Source: Lachnospiraceae bacterium
Lineage (GTDB): Bacteria > Bacillota > Clostridia > Lachnospirales > Lachnospiraceae
Length of the DNA stretch: 59,912 bases
Direction: 5' to 3'
NCBI GenBank assembly: GCA_015056765.1
Contig: SVFQ01000018.1
Location: forward strand, 1-59,912
Position numbers and translations under genes: made by a program
The notes under the pieces: generated by a model
Seen by the model: only the letters and a program-made list of their open reading frames with translations
Database searches by the model: none
Told to the model about the DNA's origin: nothing
Shown here: piece after piece, positions 27,979 to 36,300 of the stretch
Numbering within the stretch: position 1 is the first letter of the stretch
How the letters are laid out: each line of letters begins with the position of its first letter

Positions 27979-28089
27979 GTCACTATTGCGCCATAATTAC
28001 TCTGTGACACAATCATACAATTCACCTTATGCAGTGTCAATATTATTTTGTGACACTCTGCGCAATGTGATTTATTTATCACTTTTCTA

Positions 28090-28145
28090 TTGACTTTATT
28101 TCATTATGTGATATATTTATATCAGATGAGGTAAATATATCACAT
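28090..28145 (+). promoter_or_regulatory. Promoter and 13-base inverted-repeat operator of the membrane protein/XRE pair
   Basis: TTGACT (28090-28095), a 16-base spacer and TATATT (28112-28117) make a plus-strand promoter. Its -10 lies inside the left arm of a perfect 13-base inverted repeat, ATGTGATATATTT at 28106-28118 and AAATATATCACAT at 28133-28145. The right arm ends next to the GGAGG of the first gene. Further TGTGACAC copies lie at 28005-28065. This is a textbook arrangement for autorepression by the XRE protein. Confidence 0.75.
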
Positions 28146-28157
28146 GGAGGTTTTCTA

Positions 28158-28598
28158 ATGAACTTATTCAAGACTATAACTGAAAAAGCAAAACAACCCG
28201 TAGACTACCGGAAGCAAGTAAGAGAGCGGTATTTTTATTTGGGATTAATAACTTTATTAGCTGGAATTCTTTCTTTTATCAAAGAAAGCCTTATAATGGA
28301 TGTAGTCGGATGTATTCTATTTGTCCTATGGATTCTGATTTTATTAAAATACATGCTAGAAAAGAAAGAAGTCCAAGACGAAATGGCTTGGTCAAACTTA
28401 GCTAAAGCTGGCTTTTATTCTCTTTTCGTAGGCCAGATTATAATTCTAGGCTTTAGCATATTGTATAAAAATTCATTATGTAATGCGCATCATCTGACTA
28501 TTGATTTTTCCATACATCTGACTCCAATCGTGCTGGTCTTTGTTGGTTTAGAATTGATTTCGGTATACCTGTTTTTTATTTTCTTGGAGGATAATTAA
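28158..28598 (+). CDS. Four-helix membrane protein paired with an XRE regulator
   Basis: A 146-residue membrane protein with four hydrophobic helices: [50 protein letters not shown] and a C-terminal [20 protein letters not shown]. The N terminus is basic. GGAGG stands nine bases before the start. The stop overlaps the ATG of the downstream XRE gene (TAATG). Function is unknown; the pairing with a 68-residue HTH protein is a recurrent genome arrangement in Firmicutes, with the HTH protein thought to control the pair. Confidence 0.8.
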   Translation: MNLFKTITEKAKQPVDYRKQVRERYFYLGLITLLAGILSFIKESLIMDVVGCILFVLWILILLKYMLEKKEVQDEMAWSNLAKAGFYSLFVGQIIILGFSILYKNSLCNAHHLTIDFSIHLTPIVLVFVGLELISVYLFFIFLEDN

Positions 28599-28804
28599 TG
28601 CCAACGTTAAAAACGAAAATCCATGAGTATAGAAAAGAGATGCACCTTCAGCAAGCTGAGCTTGCTGAAATGGTAGGCGTCAGAAGGGAAACAATCGGCA
28701 AACTCGAAAACGGAAAGTATAACCCTTCTTTAAAGCTCGCTATGGATATCGCAAATGTCTTTGGCAAATCAGTCGAAGAAGTATTTGAATTTCCTGAAAA
28801 ATAA
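28598..28804 (+). CDS. Small XRE-family transcriptional regulator
   Basis: A 68-residue protein that is almost only a helix-turn-helix: [40 protein letters not shown] and [19 protein letters not shown]. This compact YozG/Cro-like type is common next to small membrane proteins. It is translationally coupled to the upstream gene by one-base overlap. The inverted repeat upstream of the pair is its probable binding site. A perfect hairpin terminator follows at once. Confidence 0.9.
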   Translation: MPTLKTKIHEYRKEMHLQQAELAEMVGVRRETIGKLENGKYNPSLKLAMDIANVFGKSVEEVFEFPEK

Positions 28805-28840
28805 GAATAACCGCTAACCAAAAGGTTAGCGGTTATTCTT
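28803..28840. terminator. Bidirectional terminator between XRE and galE
   Basis: AAGAATAACCGCTAACC and GGTTAGCGGTTATTCTT form a perfect 17-base stem with an AAAA loop. It overlaps the XRE stop codon and lies ten bases past the galE stop on the other strand, so it can serve both convergent genes. Confidence 0.9.
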
Positions 28841-28850
28841 ATTTCAAGTC

Positions 28851-29867
28851 TTATTCTTCAAATCCATTTGGATTCTGACTCTGCCATCTCCAGGAATCTT
28901 CGCACATTTCTTTTAAGTCACGCTCTGCGACCCAGCCAAGTTCAGCTTTTGCTTTAGCAGGATCTGCGTAGCATTCTGCGATATCGCCTGCACGACGAGG
29001 TTTGATGACGTATGGAACCTTTACGCCGGTGGCAGCTTCGAAGTTTTTCACTACGTCTAATACGGAGTAGCCGTGGCCGGTACCTAAGTTATAGATAGAA
29101 AGGCCGGCTTTTTCTTCGATTTTTTTCATAGCCTTTACATGACCGATAGCCAGGTCCACTACGTGGATGTAATCTCTAACGCCGGTTCCGTCCGGAGTAT
29201 CATAGTCATCACCGAATACGGAAAGCTGTGGAAGTTTGCCTACTGCAACCTGTGTGATGTATGGCATCAGGTTGTTCGGAATACCGTTTGGATTCTCACC
29301 AATGCGGCCGCTCTTATGCGCACCGATTGGATTAAAGTAACGAAGGAGCACTACATTCCACTCATTGTCTGCTTTCTGGATGTCGGACAGAATCTGCTCC
29401 AGCATGGACTTGGTCCAGCCGTAAGGATTGGTGCACTGTCCTTTTGGGCACTCCTCTGTAATAGGCACGAATTCCGGTGTACCGTATACAGTTGCGGAGG
29501 AAGAGAAGATGATGTTCTTGCATCCGTGTTTTCTCATGACATCAACCAGTGTCAAAGTACCTGCGATGTTGTTCTCATAGTACTCCCAAGGTTTCTGTAC
29601 AGATTCGCCTACCGCTTTCAGTCCTGCAAAATGGATGACTGCATCCACTTTCTCTGCAGAGAAGATTTTCTCTAAAGCTTCTCTGTCTAAAATGTCGGCT
29701 TTGTAGAATTTCACCTTTTTACCGGTGATCTCTTCTACTCTCTCCAGGGACTTCTCGCTGGAGTTAGCCAAGTTATCTAATACGACTACATCGTAGCCAG
29801 CGTTCTGTAATTCTACTACTGTGTGGCTTCCGATAAAGCCAGCACCACCTGTTACAAGGATTGCCAT
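28851..29867 (-). CDS. galE: UDP-glucose 4-epimerase
   Basis: A 338-residue extended short-chain dehydrogenase, the usual GalE length. It interconverts UDP-glucose and UDP-galactose with bound NAD+. The N-terminal Rossmann motif is [11 protein letters not shown], the catalytic Ser-Tyr-Lys set is seen in [11 protein letters not shown] and [14 protein letters not shown], and [17 protein letters not shown] and [17 protein letters not shown] are family signatures. AAAGGAGATACT precedes the start. The neighbouring pyrophosphorylase gene points to nucleotide-sugar supply for surface polymers or galactose use. Confidence 0.97.
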   Translation of the reverse strand: MAILVTGGAGFIGSHTVVELQNAGYDVVVLDNLANSSEKSLERVEEITGKKVKFYKADILDREALEKIFSAEKVDAVIHFAGLKAVGESVQKPWEYYENNIAGTLTLVDVMRKHGCKNIIFSSSATVYGTPEFVPITEECPKGQCTNPYGWTKSMLEQILSDIQKADNEWNVVLLRYFNPIGAHKSGRIGENPNGIPNNLMPYITQVAVGKLPQLSVFGDDYDTPDGTGVRDYIHVVDLAIGHVKAMKKIEEKAGLSIYNLGTGHGYSVLDVVKNFEAATGVKVPYVIKPRRAGDIAECYADPAKAKAELGWVAERDLKEMCEDSWRWQSQNPNGFEE

Positions 29868-29880
29868 AGTATCTCCTTTC

Positions 29881-29918
29881 GCGGCTCATGCCGCCAAACA
29901 CGTGCCTCACGAATGAGG
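29881..29918 (-). promoter_or_regulatory. Two small hairpins in the galE leader
   Basis: The minus strand carries CCTCA-TTCG-TGAGG (29918-29905) and then GCGGC-ATGA-GCCGC (29894-29881), the second ending just before the ribosome binding site. They could affect translation or mRNA stability. No known riboswitch class is recognised. Confidence 0.35.
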
Positions 29919-30017
29919 AATCTTGTTATATTTATCTTACTTGTTATAACCAAGTATATCCGCAATCACAGTGATTGATAACATCTTTATGTTATTTAGG
30001 TCTGTCAAAAAGTTAGA

Positions 30018-31241
30018 TTAAAGTTCAATCCCGTTTTCTTTGCAGAGAGCTCTTGCGCTCTCTACGGAGTCGATGCCGGTTTTGTTCTTGATTGGTGCGA
30101 ACTCGTAGTTACGCTCTACTTCGAAAGGTAAGCAGCTCGGCATCATGTGAATCATATCCAGGATGAGGCTTTCGAACTTGTAGCCGTTTGGTTCTTCCGG
30201 TTTGTGGAATACGCCGGTTTCATCCATGTAAGGAATCTTCTTTTCTACTACGTGAAGAGGCAGCTTCTGGGATACGATTTTATCCAGGTCTGTTACACGG
30301 AGCAGATAGTTTAAGATAACGCCGAAGTTGTATGCAGGGTTCCCCTTCTCATCTTTGGCGTCCATCATTTCCTGAGTCAATTCATAGTACTCTACGATGG
30401 ATGGCTTGCCATCTTCTAAGCACATGACACCTACTTTTTCATCCGGTGCATTCTTGCGAACCACCTTTGCGCCAACTGCTGCGTCACGGTCGATGCAAGC
30501 GCCTACGAATACAGGGTCTGCGATACGCTGCAGCACGTTATCTACTGCAAAGCAGTTCAGCCATTCGATGCCGTTGGCCTTCACTACGTCAGTCATGCCG
30601 CTGTCTACCATGGAGATGTACCAGCCGCCGTTACCGTTTGGAGAAGAGGAAATGGTGTGTTTGCTTTCCATGTACACATTGCCATTGTAGTCTGCAGCCG
30701 GTGCCATAGACTGTTTGAAGAAATGTACGTACTCTTCCTTGTATCCAAAATATGCGTGTTCCTTCAGGAATTTGGTAGTCTTGTCGTGGTTTTTATCACT
30801 AGTCATGACGAAGAGGTGAATCCACGCATCAGCCTTATTCACTACGTCTAAAAGGTTCTCGATGATGCGCTGGAAGATATATACTTCCTTGGTGAGGCCG
30901 ATGTTGTACATACCTTTAGGATCGTCGGAGCCCAGTCTGGTGCCCATACCGCCGGCAAGAAGGACTGCGCCCACTTTGCCCGCGCGGATTGCTTCAAGTC
31001 CCTTTGCCTCGAATGCTGCTGCGCCGGCTTTGATTTCATCCAGTTCCATACATTTCAGCGGAGCAAATTCGCCGCGGTTATTCTCTTCTTTGTGCTTGCA
31101 TGCTTCCAGCACGGTAAAATCTGTCAATTCAATCTGAGACAGCAGGTCCTGCTTCTCAGCCTCGGACAGTTCCTCGAAATATTTCAGTACATGTGTCTGT
31201 CCGGATTTTTCTAGTTTTGCATACGCTTCTTGATAGTTCAT
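30018..31241 (-). CDS. UDP-sugar pyrophosphorylase, UDPGP type 1 family
   Basis: A 407-residue nucleotidyltransferase of the eukaryotic-like UDPGP group (UAP1/UGP2 relatives) rather than the bacterial GalU group. The uridine-binding loop is VLLAGGMGTRLGSDDPKGMY near residue 98. Further family segments are LFVMTSDKNHDKTTKFLKEH, FKQSMAPAADYNG, SPNGNGGWY and VEKKIPYMDE with PNGYKFESLILDM. It makes UDP-glucose, UDP-GalNAc or UDP-GlcNAc from the sugar 1-phosphate and UTP; the exact sugar cannot be fixed here, though galE downstream fits either a glucose or HexNAc route. Confidence 0.9.
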   Translation of the reverse strand: MNYQEAYAKLEKSGQTHVLKYFEELSEAEKQDLLSQIELTDFTVLEACKHKEENNRGEFAPLKCMELDEIKAGAAAFEAKGLEAIRAGKVGAVLLAGGMGTRLGSDDPKGMYNIGLTKEVYIFQRIIENLLDVVNKADAWIHLFVMTSDKNHDKTTKFLKEHAYFGYKEEYVHFFKQSMAPAADYNGNVYMESKHTISSSPNGNGGWYISMVDSGMTDVVKANGIEWLNCFAVDNVLQRIADPVFVGACIDRDAAVGAKVVRKNAPDEKVGVMCLEDGKPSIVEYYELTQEMMDAKDEKGNPAYNFGVILNYLLRVTDLDKIVSQKLPLHVVEKKIPYMDETGVFHKPEEPNGYKFESLILDMIHMMPSCLPFEVERNYEFAPIKNKTGIDSVESARALCKENGIEL

Positions 31242-31263
31242 TTTTTACCCTTCTTTTCATTTC

Positions 31264-31547
31264 TTACGGACGAAACGTATCCTTCACCACCAGCTCGTAG
31301 ATATTCTTGCCGCCGGCTTTCTCTTCAAAATACGCTCTCAATCCTATATTTGCATCCCATTTATCTTGGGGATAACTGCCATAACGACGTTTCACGTCCA
31401 GCATACGCTCTTCCATTTTTGCCACACCCTCGGCAGTGGCCATAGAATCACAAAGCTGAATCAAACGGTCATAGTCACCCAAGGTCCCGGATTGTGAGGC
31501 TCTGCCTCTTCCAGAATCCTGTGGGCTTCTTCTCTCGTCGGTACCAT
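31264..31547 (-). pseudogene. HD-domain hydrolase remnant with internal deletion
   Basis: The minus strand has ATAGGAGACAAC and then an ATG at 31547 reading MVPTREEAHRILEEAEPHNPGPW, the normal N terminus of a clostridial HD-domain protein. It then shifts frame to GDYDRLIQLCDSMATAEGVA and ends as DIYELV-type KNIYELVVKDTFRP, the normal C terminus. The roughly 100 residues between, which in the family hold the HD metal-binding motifs, are missing, and the joint is out of frame. The result is a non-functional remnant. The 72-residue 3' frame could still be read from a TTG but lacks a ribosome binding site. Confidence 0.75.
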
Positions 31548-31669
31548 GTTGTCTCCTATCATTAGTATAGTAAAATCACTCGACGATTTCTTTATCTAAA
31601 CTGTCGATTTATTTGTAGAATTTGGACCACCCGCTCACCTATGTATGATGCAAATTAGTCCTTCTTGGT

Positions 31670-32095
31670 TTATGATGTAGCGATTAAAAATACGCCCACC
31701 AAAATCACTGCCACACCGGCGATTTTACGTCTGGTAATTTTCTCGTGCAAAAGTTTCGCAGAGATGATCATGGTCCAGATGTAGGTCAGTCCGCCCAAAG
31801 GCACCACTACAGAGTATGGCAGGACTTTCAGCAAATAGATGCTGAGTAAGCTAGCCAATACATAGAGAAATCCGCCCAAGTAAAAAGCAGGACAGGTAAG
31901 CAGTCGAGTTGCAATTCCAACCAATCCACTCTTTGCAGTCGCTTCCTGATTTGCATTTCCTGATACAGTATCATTTACATTTTCAGATGCTCCCAGCACT
32001 GCGGAAGCTTTCTTTAAGAAATAACTTCCGAAAGCTGCGCTGACGCCGGAGGCAATGATAGCTGCAAGCTTTAGGAATCCCAATAAATTAATCAT
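31670..32095 (-). CDS. Four-helix DMT/EamA-like transporter subunit
   Basis: A 141-residue membrane protein with four helices. The start ATG at 32095 is chosen because GGGAGGTGACAGTG lies upstream. Helices include FLKLAAIIASGVSAAFGSYFL, LLTCPAFYLGGFLYVLASLL, VLPYSVVVPLGGLTYIWTMI and IAGVAVILVGVFLIAT. Its stop-start region overlaps the upstream partner gene by eight bases. The pair resembles two-subunit small transporters such as ArnE/ArnF flippases. A lipid-linked sugar or amine substrate is conceivable; not provable here. A hydrophilic insert of about 30 residues after helix one is unusual. Confidence 0.78.
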   Translation of the reverse strand: MINLLGFLKLAAIIASGVSAAFGSYFLKKASAVLGASENVNDTVSGNANQEATAKSGLVGIATRLLTCPAFYLGGFLYVLASLLSIYLLKVLPYSVVVPLGGLTYIWTMIISAKLLHEKITRRKIAGVAVILVGVFLIATS

Positions 32096-32432
32096 CACTG
32101 TCACCTCCCGCAAGCAGGATTACACCGGTCATGATGACAATGATGGCGATGCCCTTTTTCAGGGAAATCACTTCTCCCAGCACGAAGTAGGCCAGGATGG
32201 CTGACAGGATATAGCTGATGCTGTTCATAGGCTGCAGCACGGACAATGAGCCAAACTTAAAGGCTACGATCATCACCAGTGCGCCCACGCCGTACAGTGC
32301 GAAGCCTGCGATCAGCGGCAGGATCTGTACGCCCGGCATCATTTTCCATATGAGTTGTCCAAAGCACAAACAGGTGGCGCTCACCACCATAAGAGCTATG
32401 CCCTTGGCATTCTTCTTAATTGAATCTAGCAT
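32088..32432 (-). CDS. Four-helix DMT/EamA-like transporter subunit, partner
   Basis: A 114-residue membrane protein of small-multidrug-resistance size with four helices (GIALMVVSATCLCFGQLIWKM, ILPLIAGFALYGVGALVMIV, SYILSAILAYFVLGE, IAIIVIMTGVILLAG). LGEVISLKKGIAIIVIMTGV is the familiar EamA end motif. It is the first gene of an overlapping pair, so a heterodimer with the next protein is likely. AAGGAAATAAGAAC precedes the start. Confidence 0.8.
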   Translation of the reverse strand: MLDSIKKNAKGIALMVVSATCLCFGQLIWKMMPGVQILPLIAGFALYGVGALVMIVAFKFGSLSVLQPMNSISYILSAILAYFVLGEVISLKKGIAIIVIMTGVILLAGGDSDD

Positions 32433-32746
32433 GTTCTTATTTCCTTTATCTTAATACTCACACATCCTTTATTTTACCATGTTTGCTACTTTGTTCCTAG
32501 TTTTCGCTTTCTCTTACCTTCTTGTTGTTCCAAACACATCGGAATTCGTTCTTAGGAAGCTTTTCCGATGTATTTCGCGCTATGATAGATTTCCGGTTGA
32601 CGAAAAAAACTATGGAATTCATAAATCTACGTTTTCCGGTGCACACAAAAAAGCACGGCGCCGTATCTATCGTACCGTGCCGTGCTTTTAAATCTATATA
32701 AGTGCAAGGAGGGGATGAAGTCTTGCAAAACCTCTAGGAAATAGCT
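32433..32746. other. 314-base intergenic region with two hairpins
   Basis: Besides the hsp20 terminator (32649-32689) there is ACATCGGAA at 32536-32544 pairing with TTCCGATGT at 32563-32571, and two TTTCCGGT copies nearby. The promoter of the DMT pair must lie near 32440-32500. A 70-codon plus-strand frame here has no ribosome binding site and is not called. Confidence 0.4.
32649..32689 (-). terminator. Terminator of hsp20
   Basis: AAAAGCACGGC pairs with GCCGTGCTTTT, with a second inner stem, and the minus strand ends in TTTTTTGTG. It is 58 bases after the hsp20 stop. Confidence 0.85.
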
Positions 32747-33187
32747 TTATCCTTCAATGGAAATGCGTTTGGTTTCTTCAATGTGTGGCTGTGGCTCTTT
32801 CTTCGGAATCGCCATAGTCAGGATGCCATCTTTGAATCTGGCTTTGATATCTTCTTCGGTGATTTCTTCGCCTACGTAGAAGCTTCTCTCGTAGTGACCG
32901 GTGTAACGTTCTCTACGGATGTAACGCTTGCCTTCGTCTTTCTTCTCATTGTCTTCTTTATGAGTAGCGCGAATGGTCAAATAACCATCTTTCAATTCTG
33001 CGTTGATATCAGATTTTTCGAAGCCCGGAAGCTCCATATCGATTTCGTATCCATCTGCTGTCTCTTTGATATCCGTAGTCATGGAAGATACGGCTCTCAT
33101 GCCGGTGCCGCCCCAATACGGAGCCTGGAAGAAATCATCAAACATGTCATCCAAATAATTATTTCTAAATACTGTAGGTCTTAACAT
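32747..33187 (-). CDS. Hsp20/alpha-crystallin small heat-shock protein
   Basis: A 146-residue chaperone. The start ATG at 33187 (MLRPTVFRNNYLDDMFDDFF) has AAAGGAAG upstream; the open frame extends 31 codons farther into the leader but with no start signal. The alpha-crystallin domain spans about 45-140: TDIKETADGYEIDMELPGFE, KRYIRRERYTGHYERSFYVG and the closing GILTMAIPKKEP with the I-x-I-type IEETKRISIEG tail. It should hold unfolding proteins during heat stress. A CIRCE element lies 100 bases upstream, so HrcA control is expected. Confidence 0.96.
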   Translation of the reverse strand: MLRPTVFRNNYLDDMFDDFFQAPYWGGTGMRAVSSMTTDIKETADGYEIDMELPGFEKSDINAELKDGYLTIRATHKEDNEKKDEGKRYIRRERYTGHYERSFYVGEEITEEDIKARFKDGILTMAIPKKEPQPHIEETKRISIEG

Positions 33188-33286
33188 AACAAACACTTCC
33201 TTTCCTAACACATCAGTCTGATGCGTTACGCTCTTAGCATTTGCTAGGAGTATTTCCTTTTGATGATTTAAATATAGCACCGGTTG

Positions 33287-33313
33287 TTAGCACTGTCAAT
33301 GGTCGAGTGCTAA
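33287..33313 (-). promoter_or_regulatory. CIRCE element (HrcA operator) ahead of hsp20
   Basis: TTAGCACTG, nine bases, GAGTGCTAA: the HrcA consensus TTAGCACTC-N9-GAGTGCTAA with one mismatch in the left arm. It stands between the sensor-kinase stop and the hsp20 start. Only hsp20 can be its target on this strand. Confidence 0.93.
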
Positions 33314-33357
33314 TTTCACAGTTATTTCACATTTGCTTGTATTATTGTCAGACACTT

Positions 33358-36300
33358 TTAGTCTCTGATATTCAGCACCGTGTACTCGTACAAGGTCTTC
33401 AGCACCTTTTCACGATCGATAGGCTTTGACAAGTGACGGTTCATACCGGCATCCTTTGCCTGCTGCACATCTTCGTCGAAAGCGTTGGCTGTCATGGCGA
33501 TAATCGGGATAGAATCCGGATCTCCCATTTCGATGCCCTGCTCCTTCTGGTATTTGCGAATGGCTTCTGTAGCCTCCAGGCCGCTCATCTCCGGCATACG
33601 GATATCCATCAGGATAGCCTCGTAAGTACCCTTCGGCGCATCGATGAACTTATCCACACCGACCTTACCATTCTCCGCTCTATCCACAGTGAATCCACTC
33701 TTATTCAGGATTCGAGTGATGATCATGGCATTGATATCGTTATCTTCACAAAGCAGCAGGTTCTTGCCACCGAAATCGTACTCCAGAATATTGATATCCT
33801 TGAGTTCGCTCTGGGCTACACTCTTGGCGGCAGCCTCTGTTTTCACCACAGGCAAGGTCACCGTAATGGTGAAAAGGGAACCATGCAGTTTCTCCGGATG
33901 TTCCGGATCTTCCTGCACAGACTCTACTTCCAGCTGGCCGTTCATCATTTCTACCATGTTATTCACGATGGCAAGGCCAAGGCCCGTGCCAATGATACCG
34001 GACTTATTATGGCTCTGCTCTTGGGAAAATGGTTCAAACATATGCTCCATGAACTCTTTGCTCATACCGCAGCCATTGTCCTTTACCATGGTCTCTAATA
34101 CCACCTGGTCCCCCAGGTTTTCCTTCACCGCAATGCCTATTTCTACTGTGCCATCCACCTTGGTAAACTTCACAGAGTTGGACAGCAGGTTGCAATAAAT
34201 CTGATTAAAGCGCAGTTTGTCCACCATGACCGGGTATTCGCCGAAATCGATGCTCATGGAGAAGTTGACGCCCTTATTACGACACAAGGTACCGATGACC
34301 ACATCCAGATACTCTTCCATTTCCTGGCTGGTGTACGGCTCCGGGAAAAGCTCCATCTTGCCGCTGTCGATTTTGGACACATCCAGGATATCGTTGATGA
34401 GGCCCAACAAAAACTGACCGCTGGAATCAATCTTATGCAGGTACTCCCGCACCACATCGAAGTTCTTTTCCTCCAGCGCCAGCGTGGTCATACCCAGCAC
34501 ACCGTTCATAGGAGTACGGATATCGTGACTCATGCGGCTAAAGAATTCGGTCTTGGCTTTATTTGCTCGATGGGCATCTTCCAAGGCCTCAGAAAGTTCC
34601 TTACGACGCTTTTCTTCTGTCTCATAAATCTCGGTAATGTCCTGCTCCATGGCGAAGATTTTATTATTCTCTTCTTCCACGCGCACGAACTGGAATTTCT
34701 TACGCTTCCTGCTGCCATCATCCATGTGAATGGATACGTAGAAACTGTACTCGTCCCTATTTTCCAGCTGCTGCAGGATAGATTCCCAGGTGATACCACT
34801 GATTCGTTCCAAAGACCCTTCTGTAGCAGCCCTGTCCAAAATGTACTGCTTCATGGTGTCAAAGAAATTGTGCTTTAATTCACCGACGGAAGTATTGCCT
34901 TCCTCACGGCGATAGACGATGTACTCCTGGGTTTCCTTATCTACATAGTACAGGTTATCGAAGTTGTAACGCAGCACTTCGTTGATGACCTGCTCTTTGA
35001 TCTTCTTATTATTGATATTTTGCTGATAAGCGATACCCTGAATCTCGCGGGTTTCCGGGTTCTCCATCATCTCCAGGGATGTCAAAAGCCACTCGTTACG
35101 GCCCGGCTCCAGAAGCATTCGATGCTCCATCTCCACCTTGCGCTCGCCTTTATCGTACTTCTGCAGAAGATGCTCCAGTTCAAAGAACTCCCTGAACTGC
35201 TCCTTTTCCTTCGGGTCCAGAATCAGGTCGGAAGCCTTTGCAAACAGCGTATCAACACTAATCTTCGCGCCAAGATTAATCAGGTTTGCTACGCTGGAGT
35301 ATCCGTTTTCACAAATATTTCTGGAAATATTCAGGCGATACGTGGACACAGCGTTGGGGTTCATCTTTACGATAGAGTCCATGTGGCCCTTGTAATTGTA
35401 CTCGGCGCTCTTCTGGGCAGTGATATTTACACCCATACCGATGACCTTCACCCGCTTACCGTCTGCATCCAACAGCGGAGCCAGATTAAAACGGTACCAC
35501 TCAAGGCGGTTGCCGCTGTTACGGTCATAGAGCCTGGCCTCTGTGGAGATATTATTCTCTCCTTCTTTGCAACGCATAAAAAGCTTCCACATGGTGTTTT
35601 CATCATCTGCATACACGCATTTTAGTTCAAAGAAGGACTCCGGGAAATTAGACAGAAAGGCAGGAATGCCCCACCTGTCATGATTTTCACCAAAGAATAC
35701 GAAATCCTGATCCGGATAATACTCGAAAAACAGCATACCGATGTTGTCGATAGCCAGCTCCATGGAAGTCTTGGACTCTTCCGCAATCTGCTTATTATGC
35801 TCCAATTCATCCATGTCGGTGTAGGTACAGTACAAACGCAGTCTGCCGTTCTTACGCTCCATGACCTGGCCTGCTACGCTGATCCATTTGTATCTGGTGC
35901 GATTTACCAGCCAGAATCTACGGGCCATCTGGAAGGAATCCACCCCATCAAGGAGCATACGCTTCGTCTCTTCGTAGGCTTTCAAATCATCTTCGTATAC
36001 CGCATTGTACACGTACTCGCCAAAGTACTCTTCAAAGACTTCCTTTCTGGTCTGCATCACAGAATAAAAGGAGTCATTGATGTAAATCTGGGACAGGGCA
36101 CGCTCTGTCAATTCAAAGCAACCGATACCTGTGGGAATCGAATTGATGATGCGGGTATTTTCCTCCTCCTTCTGTACCATCACGGAGTACAGCGCCTTAC
36201 GGTTCCTATTGTCTCGAACCAGAAGGAAAATGATGACAAAAGCAATGGCGGTAAAGAGAAGGAAGGCGGAGATGATGCCGATATTCTCTTCTACATAAGT

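Noticed and set aside
32479..32691. 70-codon plus-strand frame in the gap upstream of hsp20's terminator
   Set aside because: No ribosome binding site and its 3' part is the hsp20 terminator hairpin.
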